From NCBI GenBank assembly GCA_024710405.1, contig JANJUV010000007.1, forward strand, positions 496,001 through 560,000: a DNA stretch of 64,000 bases. Reading direction: 5' to 3'. Numbering within the stretch: position 1 is the first letter of the stretch; every line of letters starts with the position of its first letter. The notes below the pieces were generated by a model. That model saw only the letters and a program-made list of their open reading frames with translations, did not search any database and had not been told where the DNA came from. Below, in pieces: positions 7,953 to 19,788 of the stretch. Source of the stretch: Bacteroidales bacterium. Lineage in GTDB: Bacteria; Bacteroidota; Bacteroidia; Bacteroidales; F082. A program made the translations under genes and the position numbers.

Positions 7953-8576
7953 TCACAAACCCACAGCCCGATAACCATTCACAGACAAGATAAACCTGTA
8001 GGGAAGTAATGCATCTGTGCCTGCATAATTAATTCCAACCCTTCGGGCGACTGTTATTGCGTAACCCTCTGCCAGAGGTGTTCGGGCAGTGATGCGGATA
8101 CGTTTACCACACAAAGGTTCTGCGTTAAATCCTTTATCTATTCCCAGTGATTTGCAAACCTTGCCTGGGCCGTTTGACAGCAATGGAATGGTGTTGTCTG
8201 AATGGCTCATCCGCTGTTTTATAGTGTGTATTCCAAACATCGGAACTATTCCGCGCACGAGAATTGCATGTGGCATACCTTCGGGGGCAGTGACGATGTT
8301 AAACATATGGTGCATACCATAACACAGATAAACATATGCAATACCACCTGCCCGAAACATTACTTCAGTGCGGTTCGTAAACCGCCCTCCGAAGGCATGC
8401 GATGCCTTGTCGGTAACCCCTTCATAGGCTTCTGTTTCCACGATCATTCCACCGGTAACAGCCCCATCAACTTCGGTAAACACACAACAACCCAATAATG
8501 CTTCCGCCTGCATAACCACATTTGTTGACTGGTAGAAGTCATAAGTTAAAAGCGGGAGATCAGATCCTATTTCCAT
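7953..8576 (-). CDS. mpg: 3-methyladenine DNA glycosylase (AAG/MPG family)
   Basis: The 207-residue protein is an AAG-type glycosylase that removes alkylated purines such as 3-methyladenine and hypoxanthine in base-excision repair. Key blocks are IVETEAYEGVTDKASHAFGG (with the catalytic glutamate, about residues 45-64), AYVYLCYGMHHMFNIV (the wedge region, 80-95), LSNGPGKVCKSLGID, and ITARTPLAEG near the C terminus. The length fits bacterial members. Its ATG shares one base with the stop codon of recQ (TGATG), so it is translationally coupled to recQ and belongs to the repair part of that operon. Confidence 0.92.
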   Translation of the reverse strand: MEIGSDLPLLTYDFYQSTNVVMQAEALLGCCVFTEVDGAVTGGMIVETEAYEGVTDKASHAFGGRFTNRTEVMFRAGGIAYVYLCYGMHHMFNIVTAPEGMPHAILVRGIVPMFGIHTIKQRMSHSDNTIPLLSNGPGKVCKSLGIDKGFNAEPLCGKRIRITARTPLAEGYAITVARRVGINYAGTDALLPYRFILSVNGYRAVGL

Positions 8577-10507
8577 CAGAAGAACATACCGAGTTGCTGA
8601 TTCAGTCTTAACCGGTCGTCCTCGTCACGGCGGATAACCTGATTGTCGATCATCCAACGTATGGCCGACAGCACTTTCTCTTCCGAATATCCATCAATAA
8701 GTTTGACTGCCTCAAAAAGAGGCATTGGACGTTCGGCAAGCTGGCTTTTAAGCTGAAAGCTAATGTGTTCATATTCAATGTCCGTAATGGATAATGCATT
8801 CCGTTTTGCACACACATCACAAGTACCACAACGACGCGTTTGGGCCTCACCGAAATAGCGAAGCAGCTGTATGCTCCGGCACAGATCGCGGTTGTTGATG
8901 AAATCGATAACAGCCTGCACCCTGATTCCGGCTGATTTCTTCCGGCTGGCATAGTTTTGTGGCGACAGGGTTATACTGGATGAATCAAGTCGTTCGTACA
9001 GAAAAACAATCTGTGGCTTTTCCTTTCTGGGGTTATAAGCCAGAAAACCCAGTTTTTGCAAATGATTCAGGTACTGAATTACCCGGGAAACATCCATGGC
9101 TGTTTTACGTGCAATTTCCTCTTCATTGATAACAACAAAATCAGTGAAAACACCCGGATATGACCTAAGCAGGTATTTAATAAAATTGTCGTAAACGGGT
9201 TGTTCAACCTGATAACGATAGAGGTCTTCCCTTCCAGATGTGAACATAAGACGTGAAGGCGTATTCATTCCTTCTGAAAGGGTCAATATTCCTTCTTTCT
9301 CGAGCAGTTTAAACGCATTATAGACTTCAATAGCCTGAAAGCCATAATTTTTTGAAAACTGTACCAGATCAAAATCATAACTTTGATCCTTTCCACTGCC
9401 GACAGGTATGCTCAGGAAGTTCCCCAGTGCCTTGTACATCTCCCTGATGCTATTTAATTCAGGATAGGAAGATTCGAGATTTGATTTGAGTTGCTGCACA
9501 TCATTATCATTGCAAATGAGGTAGGCACGTGCTTCGAGCCCATCGCGTCCGCCACGGCCTGCTTCCTGAAAGTAGGCTTCCAGGCTGTCGGGCAGATCAA
9601 GGTGCAGTACAAGTCGCACGTCAGGTTTGTCGATGCCCATACCGAATGCGTTGGTTGCCACCATAACGCGGTGCTCTACACGCATCCAGCCCGCCTGACG
9701 TTGGTCGCGTAACTTTGCATCCAATCCGGCATGATAAAAAGTTGCCGAAATGCCCCTTGAGGCCAAATAATCAGCTATTTCTCTGGTCCTTTTTCTGTTG
9801 CGCACATAAACGATAGCGCTTCCTTTGGTTAGTGAACTCAGCAACCTCAGCAATGATCCATACTTATCGGGCTGATAAACTACATTGTATGTCAGGTTTT
9901 TACGCTCGTAAGACGTCTGAAAAACCTGACGGCTGCGAAAAGCGAGCTGCGTCATGATGTCGTCAACAACCTGAGGTGTGGCAGTGGCGGTGAGTGCCAT
10001 CACAGGCACTGATGAAAGATAAGGACGGAGCTCAGCGATGCGCAGGTATGGTGGTCGGAAATCATAGCCCCATTGTGAAATACAATGTGATTCATCCACA
10101 GCAAGCAGGCAGACTTTCATCCTGCTCACCGACTCAAGAAATCGTTCAGTGACCAGCCGTTCGGGTGAGACATAAAGAAATTTCAAACGACCGAAAACAG
10201 CCTGATTATACACAAGCTCCTGCTCCTGAAAGTGCATTCCGCTGTACAAGGCTGCAGCAGGTATCCCGATTTTTTTCAAGTGCTGCACCTGATCCTTCAT
10301 CAGTGCGATGAGCGGCGTAACCACCAGGCAAAGTCCCTCCATAACCATTGCCGGCACCTGAAAACACACTGATTTGCCTCCGCCGGTCGGCAGCAATGCT
10401 AAACAATCCTGACCGGAGACAGCAGCATCTACGATCTCCTCCTGCATCGGCCTGAAAGCAGGATAGCCCCAATATTTAAGAAGTACTGCTCTGGATTCCT
10501 TGCTCAT
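8576..10507 (-). CDS. recQ: RecQ-type ATP-dependent DNA helicase
   Basis: This 643-residue superfamily 2 helicase unwinds DNA 3'-to-5' in recombination and fork repair. Walker A is LPTGGGKSV (residues 39-47), motif II is DESH (138-141), and the helicase C half includes MVATNAFGMGIDKPDVR and EAGRGGRDG. A zinc-binding segment, RRCGTCDVC, lies in the C-terminal third, followed by a winged-helix-like tail ending GMFF. A standard HRDC domain is not evident, and the region around residues 340-500 is the variant found in Bacteroidota RecQ paralogues. It starts 48 bases after the hybrid kinase gene and overlaps mpg, so the three form a likely operon. Several RecQ paralogues often coexist in this phylum. 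Confidence 0.92.
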   Translation of the reverse strand: MSKESRAVLLKYWGYPAFRPMQEEIVDAAVSGQDCLALLPTGGGKSVCFQVPAMVMEGLCLVVTPLIALMKDQVQHLKKIGIPAAALYSGMHFQEQELVYNQAVFGRLKFLYVSPERLVTERFLESVSRMKVCLLAVDESHCISQWGYDFRPPYLRIAELRPYLSSVPVMALTATATPQVVDDIMTQLAFRSRQVFQTSYERKNLTYNVVYQPDKYGSLLRLLSSLTKGSAIVYVRNRKRTREIADYLASRGISATFYHAGLDAKLRDQRQAGWMRVEHRVMVATNAFGMGIDKPDVRLVLHLDLPDSLEAYFQEAGRGGRDGLEARAYLICNDNDVQQLKSNLESSYPELNSIREMYKALGNFLSIPVGSGKDQSYDFDLVQFSKNYGFQAIEVYNAFKLLEKEGILTLSEGMNTPSRLMFTSGREDLYRYQVEQPVYDNFIKYLLRSYPGVFTDFVVINEEEIARKTAMDVSRVIQYLNHLQKLGFLAYNPRKEKPQIVFLYERLDSSSITLSPQNYASRKKSAGIRVQAVIDFINNRDLCRSIQLLRYFGEAQTRRCGTCDVCAKRNALSITDIEYEHISFQLKSQLAERPMPLFEAVKLIDGYSEEKVLSAIRWMIDNQVIRRDEDDRLRLNQQLGMFF

Positions 10508-10555
10508 ATTAATCAGCCAGTTTGTTGGGCCGGAACCGCCGTTGCCGTTTCAGGG

Positions 10556-12610
10556 TCAGGTTGATTCCAGCAGTTTTTTGATAAGTGAGGCAAGCTCTGT
10601 TTTACTCACCGGCTTGCTTATCCATCCCTGACAGCCGGCGTTAAGCGCTGTTTCTTCTTCATGTTCACCGGCAAAGGCAGTCTGCGCTATCACAGGAAGC
10701 TGAGGGGCAAAGGACTTTATGATTCTGACTGCTTCATAACCGTCCATCTCAGGCATGATGATGTCCATAAGCACCAAACTTATGGATGGGTTGTTGCGGC
10801 AAATCCGAACGGCTTCGTTTCCATTGCGGCCCCAGAGCAATAGTGCTCCGGTATCGCGAAAAACTGCCTTTAAAAACAGAAAGTTAGCCTCGACATCGTC
10901 CACAATCAAAAAAGTCTTGTCAGACCAGTCATACATAATACGCCCGTAACTGACTGTCAGAAAATTGTTTCGCTGCAAAGAAAGATTTGCCGGCAAGGTA
11001 AAATAAAAGGTTGTGCCTTTTCCGGGTTCAGAATCAAACCATATTGTTCCGCCCAGCAGCTCAACAAGATGATGGGTAATGGCAAGCCCAAGTCCTGTGC
11101 CGTCGAGGTTGCGTTTGTAAGTTGTGTCCACCTGACCGAAACGCTGGAATATAACATTGCTCTTTTCCTTTTCGATGCCTATGCCTGTGTCTTTAACGAA
11201 AAACTGCACCTGTTCGTTGTGCATCTCAGTATAGCCAAATTCGATGAAACCTTCATCTACAAACTTCAACGCATTGGTAAGGAGGTTCATCATGATTTGC
11301 CTGAATCTGAAAGGGTCGGTCAACAAAAAGAAATCCCCGTCATAAGCATTATGCACCCTGAGGTCAATATGGGTCTTGCTGCGCTTCACCTTTTCGTTTT
11401 CGTAATTCACCTTCAGTTCGTTCATGATGGCATTGACTTCGGCAGGCGATTGTGTAACCTTCAGTTGCCCGGCCTCTATCTTGGAAATATCAATGATATC
11501 ATCAATGAGCTGCAGCAGAGTGCGACCGGCTGAACTGATCAGCGTCAGAAAGTATGCTTTTTCCTTGTTGCTTGTATCATCATCGAGGATCAACTCCGAA
11601 AAGCCGATGATGGAGTTAAGAGGCGTGCGGATTTCGTGCGACATATTGGCCAGAAAAGCAGATTTGAGTTTGTCAGCTTCTTCGGCTTTGCGACGGGCTT
11701 CTGTGAGTTCTTTCTCAGCCTGCAATCGACTACTGATATCGCGTACAATCACGAAGCAGCCATCCGCATCGGGGCGCCCCATTACCACATCGAGTTCGAC
11801 CGAAATCGTGCTGCCATCTTTTCTCCTCAGAGATGCCATTAATCTGTACGGATTATTGCTTGTTGCTAGTTGTTCGGGATCAGGACACAGCAAAACAGCA
11901 GGCTCTGCATTTGCGGCTGTATTGTGAGTTAACAGATCTTCCAGCTTCATTCGTTTAAGCTCTGTCCGGCTGTAAGACAGAAGGGAACAGGCTTTCTCAT
12001 TGACCTCGAGGAGCCTGTGGTTCTGATCGATATACAACACTCCATTATGGCTCTTCGAGAAAAGGCTTTCATAGTCAACGCCTTCCGGATCTGTAACCTG
12101 CCGGCTGGCCAATTGTTGCTGATGGCGAAGCAAAGCTGATAACAAAGCAATAGCTTCGCCGTCTCGGGCAGCCAGCGGAGTATCATCAGGTGTGAAGAGG
12201 CACAAGGCCGATCTCACAGAATCTGATGATCTTGAAAGTGGAAATAGATAAGCATACGGATATCCGTGAATCGGCCACTCCACGTCATCATTCTTATTAC
12301 CGGCCCATTCAACAGCATCAAGTCTGACAAACCCTTGTTGTGCGCGGCCAGGCATGGCAAGTCCGAATGCTTTGAGCTTCCCCAAATCATAACTATCTTC
12401 TTCGGAGGAAGCAAAACCTTTGTAAATCTCAACGTCACCGGATGATTCAACCTCGAAGACACAGATGCATGCCCCATGCCTGAGCATCTTTCCTGCTGCT
12501 GCGCAAATCAAAGCAATGTTTTGTCTGGCATCAACAGTAAACCCTTCTGCAAGACGGGCTATATGACCAAGAATGTTGGGATGAAAAATCGATACAGAGG
12601 TTTTGTCCAT
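10556..12610 (-). CDS. Hybrid sensor histidine kinase (GAF-like/PAS/HisKA/HATPase/REC)
   Basis: The 684-residue cytoplasmic kinase has a GAF-like N-terminal region (about 10-170), a PAS domain (about 185-310), a HisKA dimerisation domain with the phospho-accepting H325 in ANMSHEIRTPL, an HATPase domain (NLLTNALKF, DTGIGIEKEK, GTGLGLAI) and a C-terminal receiver with D616 in LVLMDIIMPEMDG. No transmembrane segment or signal peptide is present, so it senses something in the cytoplasm. I chose the start at 12610 because a promoter sits 30 bases upstream; a longer reading to 12712 would run through it. No DNA-binding output domain or dedicated response regulator lies next to it. It heads the recQ-mpg operon. 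Confidence 0.88.
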   Translation of the reverse strand: MDKTSVSIFHPNILGHIARLAEGFTVDARQNIALICAAAGKMLRHGACICVFEVESSGDVEIYKGFASSEEDSYDLGKLKAFGLAMPGRAQQGFVRLDAVEWAGNKNDDVEWPIHGYPYAYLFPLSRSSDSVRSALCLFTPDDTPLAARDGEAIALLSALLRHQQQLASRQVTDPEGVDYESLFSKSHNGVLYIDQNHRLLEVNEKACSLLSYSRTELKRMKLEDLLTHNTAANAEPAVLLCPDPEQLATSNNPYRLMASLRRKDGSTISVELDVVMGRPDADGCFVIVRDISSRLQAEKELTEARRKAEEADKLKSAFLANMSHEIRTPLNSIIGFSELILDDDTSNKEKAYFLTLISSAGRTLLQLIDDIIDISKIEAGQLKVTQSPAEVNAIMNELKVNYENEKVKRSKTHIDLRVHNAYDGDFFLLTDPFRFRQIMMNLLTNALKFVDEGFIEFGYTEMHNEQVQFFVKDTGIGIEKEKSNVIFQRFGQVDTTYKRNLDGTGLGLAITHHLVELLGGTIWFDSEPGKGTTFYFTLPANLSLQRNNFLTVSYGRIMYDWSDKTFLIVDDVEANFLFLKAVFRDTGALLLWGRNGNEAVRICRNNPSISLVLMDIIMPEMDGYEAVRIIKSFAPQLPVIAQTAFAGEHEEETALNAGCQGWISKPVSKTELASLIKKLLEST

Positions 12611-12639
12611 AACCAAAATGATATTTGGCAATTTGGCTG

Positions 12640-12669
12640 TAAAGGTAATAAAATTAGAAGCCAAAGCAA
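12640..12669 (-). promoter_or_regulatory. Promoter of the hybrid kinase-recQ-mpg operon
   Basis: On the minus strand TTG (12667-12669) and TACCTTTA (12640-12647) are 19 bases apart, matching TTG-N19-TAnnTTTG at all but the last base. A start near 12633 would give a leader of about 23 bases. Confidence 0.65.
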
Positions 12670-12728
12670 TGTTTCGTGTCGTTGGTGGACAAACAGAAAA
12701 ATTCAAACCCACCCAAATCAGTGTTTAT

Positions 12729-12736
12729 TATCTTTG
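12729..12736 (+). promoter_or_regulatory. -7 element upstream of cdaA
   Basis: TATCTTTG matches the -7 consensus fully and lies 16 bases before the chosen cdaA start. There is no TTG at the standard distance. It argues against starting cdaA further upstream. Confidence 0.45.
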
Positions 12737-12752
12737 TGGTTTATTAACTCTT

Positions 12753-13550
12753 ATGCTATTGATGATTCTCAGCTTTATCGAAATACATCTGATTGATGTG
12801 CTCGACATACTTTTGGTGGCCGGACTGCTCTATGGTTTGTATTACCTGTTACGTGGTACTGTGGCTATTAATATTTTTCTGGGAATTGTATCCATTTTCT
12901 TGATATGGAGACTGGTAAGCCTTTTTGGCATGGAGTTGCTTGGTGAGATACTTGGCGCCTTTGTCAGTGTTGGATTCATTGCGTTGATCATCATTTTCCA
13001 GCCTGAGATCAGGCAGTTTTTGCTGGCATTAGGCACTCCGAGGTTTATCAGAAAACACCGCAGACGCTTCTCAATCCTGGGTTTGCGATTCAACGAAACA
13101 GAAGAGTTCGATACCGGCCCTATCGTGCGTGCATGCATCTCCATGGCCGAAAAAAACACAGGGGCCCTCATCGTTATCACAAGGCAAAACAGTCTGTTCC
13201 AGTATGTCTCAACCGGAGTAGAACTGGATGCAGGCATCAGCCAACCGCTCATTGAAAACATTTTCTTCAAAAACAGTCCACTACACGATGGCGCTATGAT
13301 CATTCATGACAACCGCATCAAAGCTGCGGGCTGCATCCTGCCGGTAACCAAAAAACTCGACCTGCCGGGCAGGCCGGGACTGCGGCACAGGGCTGCACTT
13401 GGCATCACCGAACAAAGCGACGCCATCGGCATCGTAATCTCCGAAGAACGAGGCAGTATCAGCGTGACCATTGATGGTGATCTCCAAACTATGCGCGATG
13501 GCGATGCCTTGGCTGCTTTCCTCAAAGCTGAATTACTTCCGGCTGAATAA
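12753..13550 (+). CDS. cdaA: Diadenylate cyclase CdaA (c-di-AMP synthase)
   Basis: The enzyme makes the second messenger c-di-AMP from two ATP at the inner membrane. From the chosen ATG it is 265 residues long, with three N-terminal transmembrane helices (about 1-25, 36-58 and 64-80) and then the DAC domain. The catalytic motifs are DGA (D179 in SPLHDGAMI) and RHR (211-213 in GLRHRAALG). The ATG at 12753 (or 12762) is preferred because it gives the usual CdaA N terminus and lies after a -7 element; a reading from 12603 would overlap the divergent kinase. No potassium transporter or CdaR-like regulator is adjacent, although a K+/H+ antiporter lies 3 kb away. Confidence 0.9.
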   Translation: MLLMILSFIEIHLIDVLDILLVAGLLYGLYYLLRGTVAINIFLGIVSIFLIWRLVSLFGMELLGEILGAFVSVGFIALIIIFQPEIRQFLLALGTPRFIRKHRRRFSILGLRFNETEEFDTGPIVRACISMAEKNTGALIVITRQNSLFQYVSTGVELDAGISQPLIENIFFKNSPLHDGAMIIHDNRIKAAGCILPVTKKLDLPGRPGLRHRAALGITEQSDAIGIVISEERGSISVTIDGDLQTMRDGDALAAFLKAELLPAE

Positions 13551-13626
13551 ATCGGTAATGTAGCTATCGCCTTTTCACTCTTTCTTAAATTAACAAGCAG
13601 CCAAAACATAAAATAGTGTTTGTTGT

Positions 13627-13656
13627 TTGATTCCTAAAAGAGAATTATTATCTTTG
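13627..13656 (+). promoter_or_regulatory. Bacteroidota-type promoter of perR-katG
   Basis: TTG (13627-13629) and TATCTTTG (13649-13656) are separated by 19 bases, an exact consensus match. The start of transcription would fall only about nine bases before the perR ATG. Confidence 0.8.
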
Positions 13657-13671
13657 GAAAAATTTTCTTCA

Positions 13672-16316
<2,645 letters not shown>

Positions 16317-16437
16317 TGGCAGTTGAACAGCCCATTGTTTTTAACCGGTTGATTGCTCCAAAAAGAAAAAAAACGGGCACTTAAGGTCAAAAAACATAAG
16401 TGAATACTCCGATTCTGTGTGAATCGAAAAACGTTTC

Positions 16438-16489
16438 AGGCAGACATGATCTCTGAAAATACATCAGATATTTATGTCTGTCTTTTTTT
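16438..16489 (+). terminator. Terminator after katG
   Basis: A ten-base stem, AGGCAGACAT with ATGTCTGTCT (one G-U pair), carries an inner TCTGA/TCAGA helix and ends in a seven-T run. It is about 120 bases past the katG stop. A smaller hairpin (CGATTC-TGTGT-GAATCG) lies just before it. Confidence 0.85.
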
Positions 16490-16633
16490 GACTCCTTGAA
16501 TTCCATCATTGTTGTTTTGATCGTTGATTGCATTGATTCAGCTGTCCGCAGCTCTTTGAATCATCATCTGAAAAAATTGCTCTTTTTAATGGAAGCAAAA
16601 TCCTATCTTTGCCCAAGAGGATAAATCCGTTGA
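16490..16633. other. Intergenic region with a possible promoter for the antiporter
   Basis: This is the second half of a 317-base gap between katG and the antiporter gene. It contains TATCTTTG at 16604-16611, a full -7 match 23 bases before the start codon, with only a T-rich stretch where the -33 TTG is expected. AGAGGA follows it. I see no gene or repeat in the rest. Confidence 0.45.
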
Positions 16634-18124
16634 ATGAATATAACCATTGAAAACATCCTTCTTATCGGTTCTTTACTGCTGTTCATCAGCATTGTTGCCG
16701 GCAAAACATCTTATAAGTTCGGTGTACCCACATTGCTCCTGTTTCTGGCCATTGGTATGTTGGCCGGGTCAGAAGGTATCGGAAGAATTCAATTCAACAA
16801 CCCTCAGGTTGCACAGTTTATCGGGATTGTTTCGCTAAATTTCATTTTGTTTTCAGGCGGTCTCGACACCAACTGGACTTCGGTTAAACCTATTGTCTGG
16901 CAGGGCGTTACATTGTCAACCTTAGGTGTACTGTTCACAACAATAACACTTGGCCTGTTTGTATTTTTCATCACCGATTTCACCATCTACGAAAGTTTAC
17001 TTCTTGGCTCTATTGTTTCTTCGACCGATGCTGCTGCTGTCTTTTCAATATTACGGTCAAAAAGTCTGGCCTTGAAAAAGAACATCAGGCCTACTCTGGA
17101 ACTTGAAAGCGGCAGCAACGACCCCATGGCCTATGTGTTGACCATTGCTTTTCTAACTCTGGTGGTCAATCAGGATCAAAGTTTTGTTTCCATATTACCG
17201 CTGTTTTTCAGCCAGATGATCATCGGTGCCCTTGCGGGTTATTTGTTCGGAAGATTGAGTAAACTAATCATTAACAATATTAAACTCGACTTTGAAGGGC
17301 TCTACCCTGTCCTGGTCATTGCTTTGATGTTCGTTACTTTTGCAGCAACAGATTTCTTTAAAGGAAATGGGTTTCTGGCAATTTATATCTGCGCAGTATA
17401 TCTTGGCAACCAAGATCTTATCCATAAGAAAACAATATTCAAAATGTATGATGGCCTTGCATGGCTGATGCAGATTGTTTTGTTCCTGACACTTGGCTTA
17501 CTTGTATTTCCCTCACAGGTAGTTCCATTTATTGGTATTGGCCTGCTAATTTCCCTTTTTCTAATTTTAGTTGCCAGACCTATTGGTGTGTTTTTAAGTC
17601 TTAGCTTCTTTAAAATGACCAACAGAAGGCGATTGTATATCTCCTGGGTTGGACTTCGCGGGGCAGTTCCTATTGTGTTTGCCACCTATCCACTGCTTGC
17701 CGGTATTCAGAAAGCTGATATCATCTTCAATATAGTTTTCTTTATATCCGTCACATCCGTACTGATTCAGGGTACTACCCTATCTGTTGTTGCACGTTGG
17801 CTGCATGTGGCTTTACCTGAAAAGGTTAAACCTATTTCCGAAACTGAAAAAATCATCCTCGACCTCCCAAAATCAACTCTGCGCGAGTTGATCATAGCAT
17901 CCGGATCGCAGGCAGCCGACAAACGTATTGTTGACCTCAATTTTCCCCGATCAGCTTTTATTGTCATGATCAAAAGAAACGATGCCTTTATCAGACCCGG
18001 CGGATCGACCGTGCTGCAGGCCAACGACAAGTTGATGGTGATAGCCGACAATCAGGATGATTTTCTAAAAGTAGAAAAATGTCTGAACGACAGTCAGGTT
18101 ATTGAAGATCAATTAAAATTGTAA
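16634..18124 (+). CDS. K+/H+ antiporter, CPA1 family (NhaP2/CvrA-like)
   Basis: This 496-residue inner-membrane protein exchanges monovalent cations for protons. The first 390 residues form about twelve to thirteen transmembrane helices of the Na_H_exchanger family, including LLGSIVSSTDAAAVFSIL, LELESGSNDPMAYVL and the WVGLRGAVPIVFA helix. The C terminus (about 405-485) is an RCK_C (TrkA_C) domain that binds small regulators. The extra CorC/HlyC domain of E. coli CvrA is absent. RCK_C domains of such transporters are known c-di-AMP targets in some bacteria; with cdaA 3 kb upstream this is an appealing but unproven link. Confidence 0.88.
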   Translation: MNITIENILLIGSLLLFISIVAGKTSYKFGVPTLLLFLAIGMLAGSEGIGRIQFNNPQVAQFIGIVSLNFILFSGGLDTNWTSVKPIVWQGVTLSTLGVLFTTITLGLFVFFITDFTIYESLLLGSIVSSTDAAAVFSILRSKSLALKKNIRPTLELESGSNDPMAYVLTIAFLTLVVNQDQSFVSILPLFFSQMIIGALAGYLFGRLSKLIINNIKLDFEGLYPVLVIALMFVTFAATDFFKGNGFLAIYICAVYLGNQDLIHKKTIFKMYDGLAWLMQIVLFLTLGLLVFPSQVVPFIGIGLLISLFLILVARPIGVFLSLSFFKMTNRRRLYISWVGLRGAVPIVFATYPLLAGIQKADIIFNIVFFISVTSVLIQGTTLSVVARWLHVALPEKVKPISETEKIILDLPKSTLRELIIASGSQAADKRIVDLNFPRSAFIVMIKRNDAFIRPGGSTVLQANDKLMVIADNQDDFLKVEKCLNDSQVIEDQLKL

Positions 18125-18207
18125 AGTAACTCATCTGCGCCCATGGGTAAATCTGAGTATTTCCTTATAGATCAGGTGACATTATTCTCGACTAACTTCA
18201 AAACATC

Positions 18208-18771
18208 ATGAAAAATCAATATAACCTTAGTCCGCAGGAACAACACGAATTGTTCAGTTTGCTGAAACTCCGTTTCGAAACCAGTATGCAGCGGCATCCC
18301 AACACATCATGGGAGCAGGTACTTAACAGAATCAGCAATAATCCCGATAAACTTTACACCTTACAGCAGATGGAACGTTCGGGGGGCGAGCCGGATTTGG
18401 TAATGCTAGATAGTAATCCGGGTGATTTCATCTTTTGCGATTGCAGTCGCGAAAGCCCCAAAGGCCGCCGAAGTTTGTGTTACGACCCCGAAGCACTCGC
18501 CGCCCGAAAGCAGAACAAACCCACGGGTAGCGCTATGGGTATGGCACGGGAAATGGGGGTGTCGCTTCTGACCGAAAATCAGTACATTTCGCTACAACAA
18601 TTGGGTGATTTTGACACCAGAACAAGCAGCTGGCTCGAAACCCCCGCTGACATCCGGATTCATGGTGGGGCAATTTTTGGCGACAGGCGTTATGGAAGAG
18701 TATTTGTGTATCACAATGGATCGGAATCATACTACGCAGTAAGAGGTTTCAGGGCATGTCTCCTGTTTTAA
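18208..18771 (+). CDS. DUF4256 family protein
   Basis: This 187-residue cytoplasmic protein belongs to DUF4256, a family without known function. The characteristic blocks are MERSGGEPDLVMLD (about 56-70), FIFCDCSRESPKGRRSLCYDPEAL (with three cysteines, about 74-97) and the C-terminal VFVYHNGSESYYAVRGFRA. The length and order match the family. No catalytic class can be named. It follows the antiporter gene by about 80 bases on the same strand and may be cotranscribed. There is no signal peptide. Confidence 0.88.
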   Translation: MKNQYNLSPQEQHELFSLLKLRFETSMQRHPNTSWEQVLNRISNNPDKLYTLQQMERSGGEPDLVMLDSNPGDFIFCDCSRESPKGRRSLCYDPEALAARKQNKPTGSAMGMAREMGVSLLTENQYISLQQLGDFDTRTSSWLETPADIRIHGGAIFGDRRYGRVFVYHNGSESYYAVRGFRACLLF

Positions 18772-18926
18772 TACATATTGTACAAACTGATTAAAAGCGG
18801 GTATTCCATTAATCGGCTTGCACCCGCCCCGATAAGCATAAACACGATTCTTTTCTCCTGCGGGTAATAATTGTTCTACCCTCAACTTACTCCAGCGAAC
18901 CAATTACCCTTCTTTTTTAAAACATC

Positions 18927-18934
18927 TATTTTTG
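18927..18934 (+). promoter_or_regulatory. -7 element upstream of the SDR gene
   Basis: TATTTTTG matches TAnnTTTG and lies 18 bases before the start codon of the short-chain dehydrogenase gene. No standard -33 TTG is present. Confidence 0.45.
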
Positions 18935-18952
18935 TACTCCTTATACCAAAAA

Positions 18953-19759
18953 ATGAAAACCATTAAGAGACTCGAAGGCAAGATTGCCCTGATCACCGGA
19001 GCAGCAAGAGGCATTGGTGCTGCAACAGCGGAGTTGTTTCACAAAGAAGGAGCATTGGTTATCCTCTCAGACATAAACGATGATGAAGGGCAAAAGAAAA
19101 GTGATCAATTGGGCAACAGGTCTGATTACCTTCATCTCGATGTACGGTACGAGTATTCATGGAGACAAGCCGAAAAATACCTGAAATCACGTTTCGGCCG
19201 CTTGGACGTTCTGGTCAACAATGCCGGCATCACCGGATTTACAGAGTCAACAGGTCCATGGGATGCTGAATTTTCTGATCTTGAATCATGGGAAGAGGTG
19301 CATCGCGTAAATGCCACCGGAGTGATGCTGGGCTGCCGGATGGCCATAACACTGATGAAAGAGTACGGCGGGAGCATTGTCAACATATCATCAAGAAGCG
19401 GCGTTGTGGGAATACCGGGTGCCGTTGCCTATGCATCGAGTAAGGCCTCGGTGCGCAACCACAGCAAAAGTGTTGCGCTTTATTGCGCCGAAAAGGGATA
19501 CAAAATCCGTTGTAACAGCGTGCACCCAGCAGCCATCATGACACCCATGTGGGATGCCATGTTAGGTGAAGGTGAGCAACGACAGAAAATTATCCATGAA
19601 ATTGAAGCCGGAATACCTTTAGGGCATTTTGGCGAAGCCGAAGATGTAGCCTACGGCATACTTTACCTCGCCTGTGATGAAAGCAAATACGTTACAGGTA
19701 TTGAACTGACTATCGACGGAGGAATACTTGCCGGAAGCGAAGCACGACCGGGTCGCTGA
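18953..19759 (+). CDS. Short-chain dehydrogenase/reductase (SDR)
   Basis: The 268-residue enzyme is a classical NAD(P)-dependent SDR. It has the Rossmann glycine motif TGAARGIG near the start, the NNAGI motif, the catalytic serine in IVNISSRSG and the YxxxK pair in AYASSKASV. The C-terminal VTGIELTIDGGILAG is typical of the group that includes 3-alpha/20-beta-hydroxysteroid dehydrogenases and similar cyclitol or alcohol dehydrogenases. The aspartate after the second beta-strand (ILSDI) favours NAD over NADP. The substrate is unknown. The ATG at 18953 is preferred over one 21 bases upstream because the longer form would start inside a -7 element. Confidence 0.88.
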   Translation: MKTIKRLEGKIALITGAARGIGAATAELFHKEGALVILSDINDDEGQKKSDQLGNRSDYLHLDVRYEYSWRQAEKYLKSRFGRLDVLVNNAGITGFTESTGPWDAEFSDLESWEEVHRVNATGVMLGCRMAITLMKEYGGSIVNISSRSGVVGIPGAVAYASSKASVRNHSKSVALYCAEKGYKIRCNSVHPAAIMTPMWDAMLGEGEQRQKIIHEIEAGIPLGHFGEAEDVAYGILYLACDESKYVTGIELTIDGGILAGSEARPGR

Positions 19760-19788
19760 CTAATCCATAAACGGCCAAAAATACCAAT

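Noticed and set aside
12611-12712. Extending the hybrid kinase by 34 residues to a start at 12712
   Set aside because: The longer form would run through a TTG-N19-TACCTTTA promoter and reach close to the divergent cdaA gene; the extra residues show no domain.
18797-18833. A possible H-type pseudoknot between the DUF4256 and SDR genes (GCGGGT/ACCCGC and ATCGG/CCGAT)
   Set aside because: The pairings are exact, but the last loop would be a single base, too short to cross a six-base stem, so the fold is not sterically plausible. It may be a simple hairpin.
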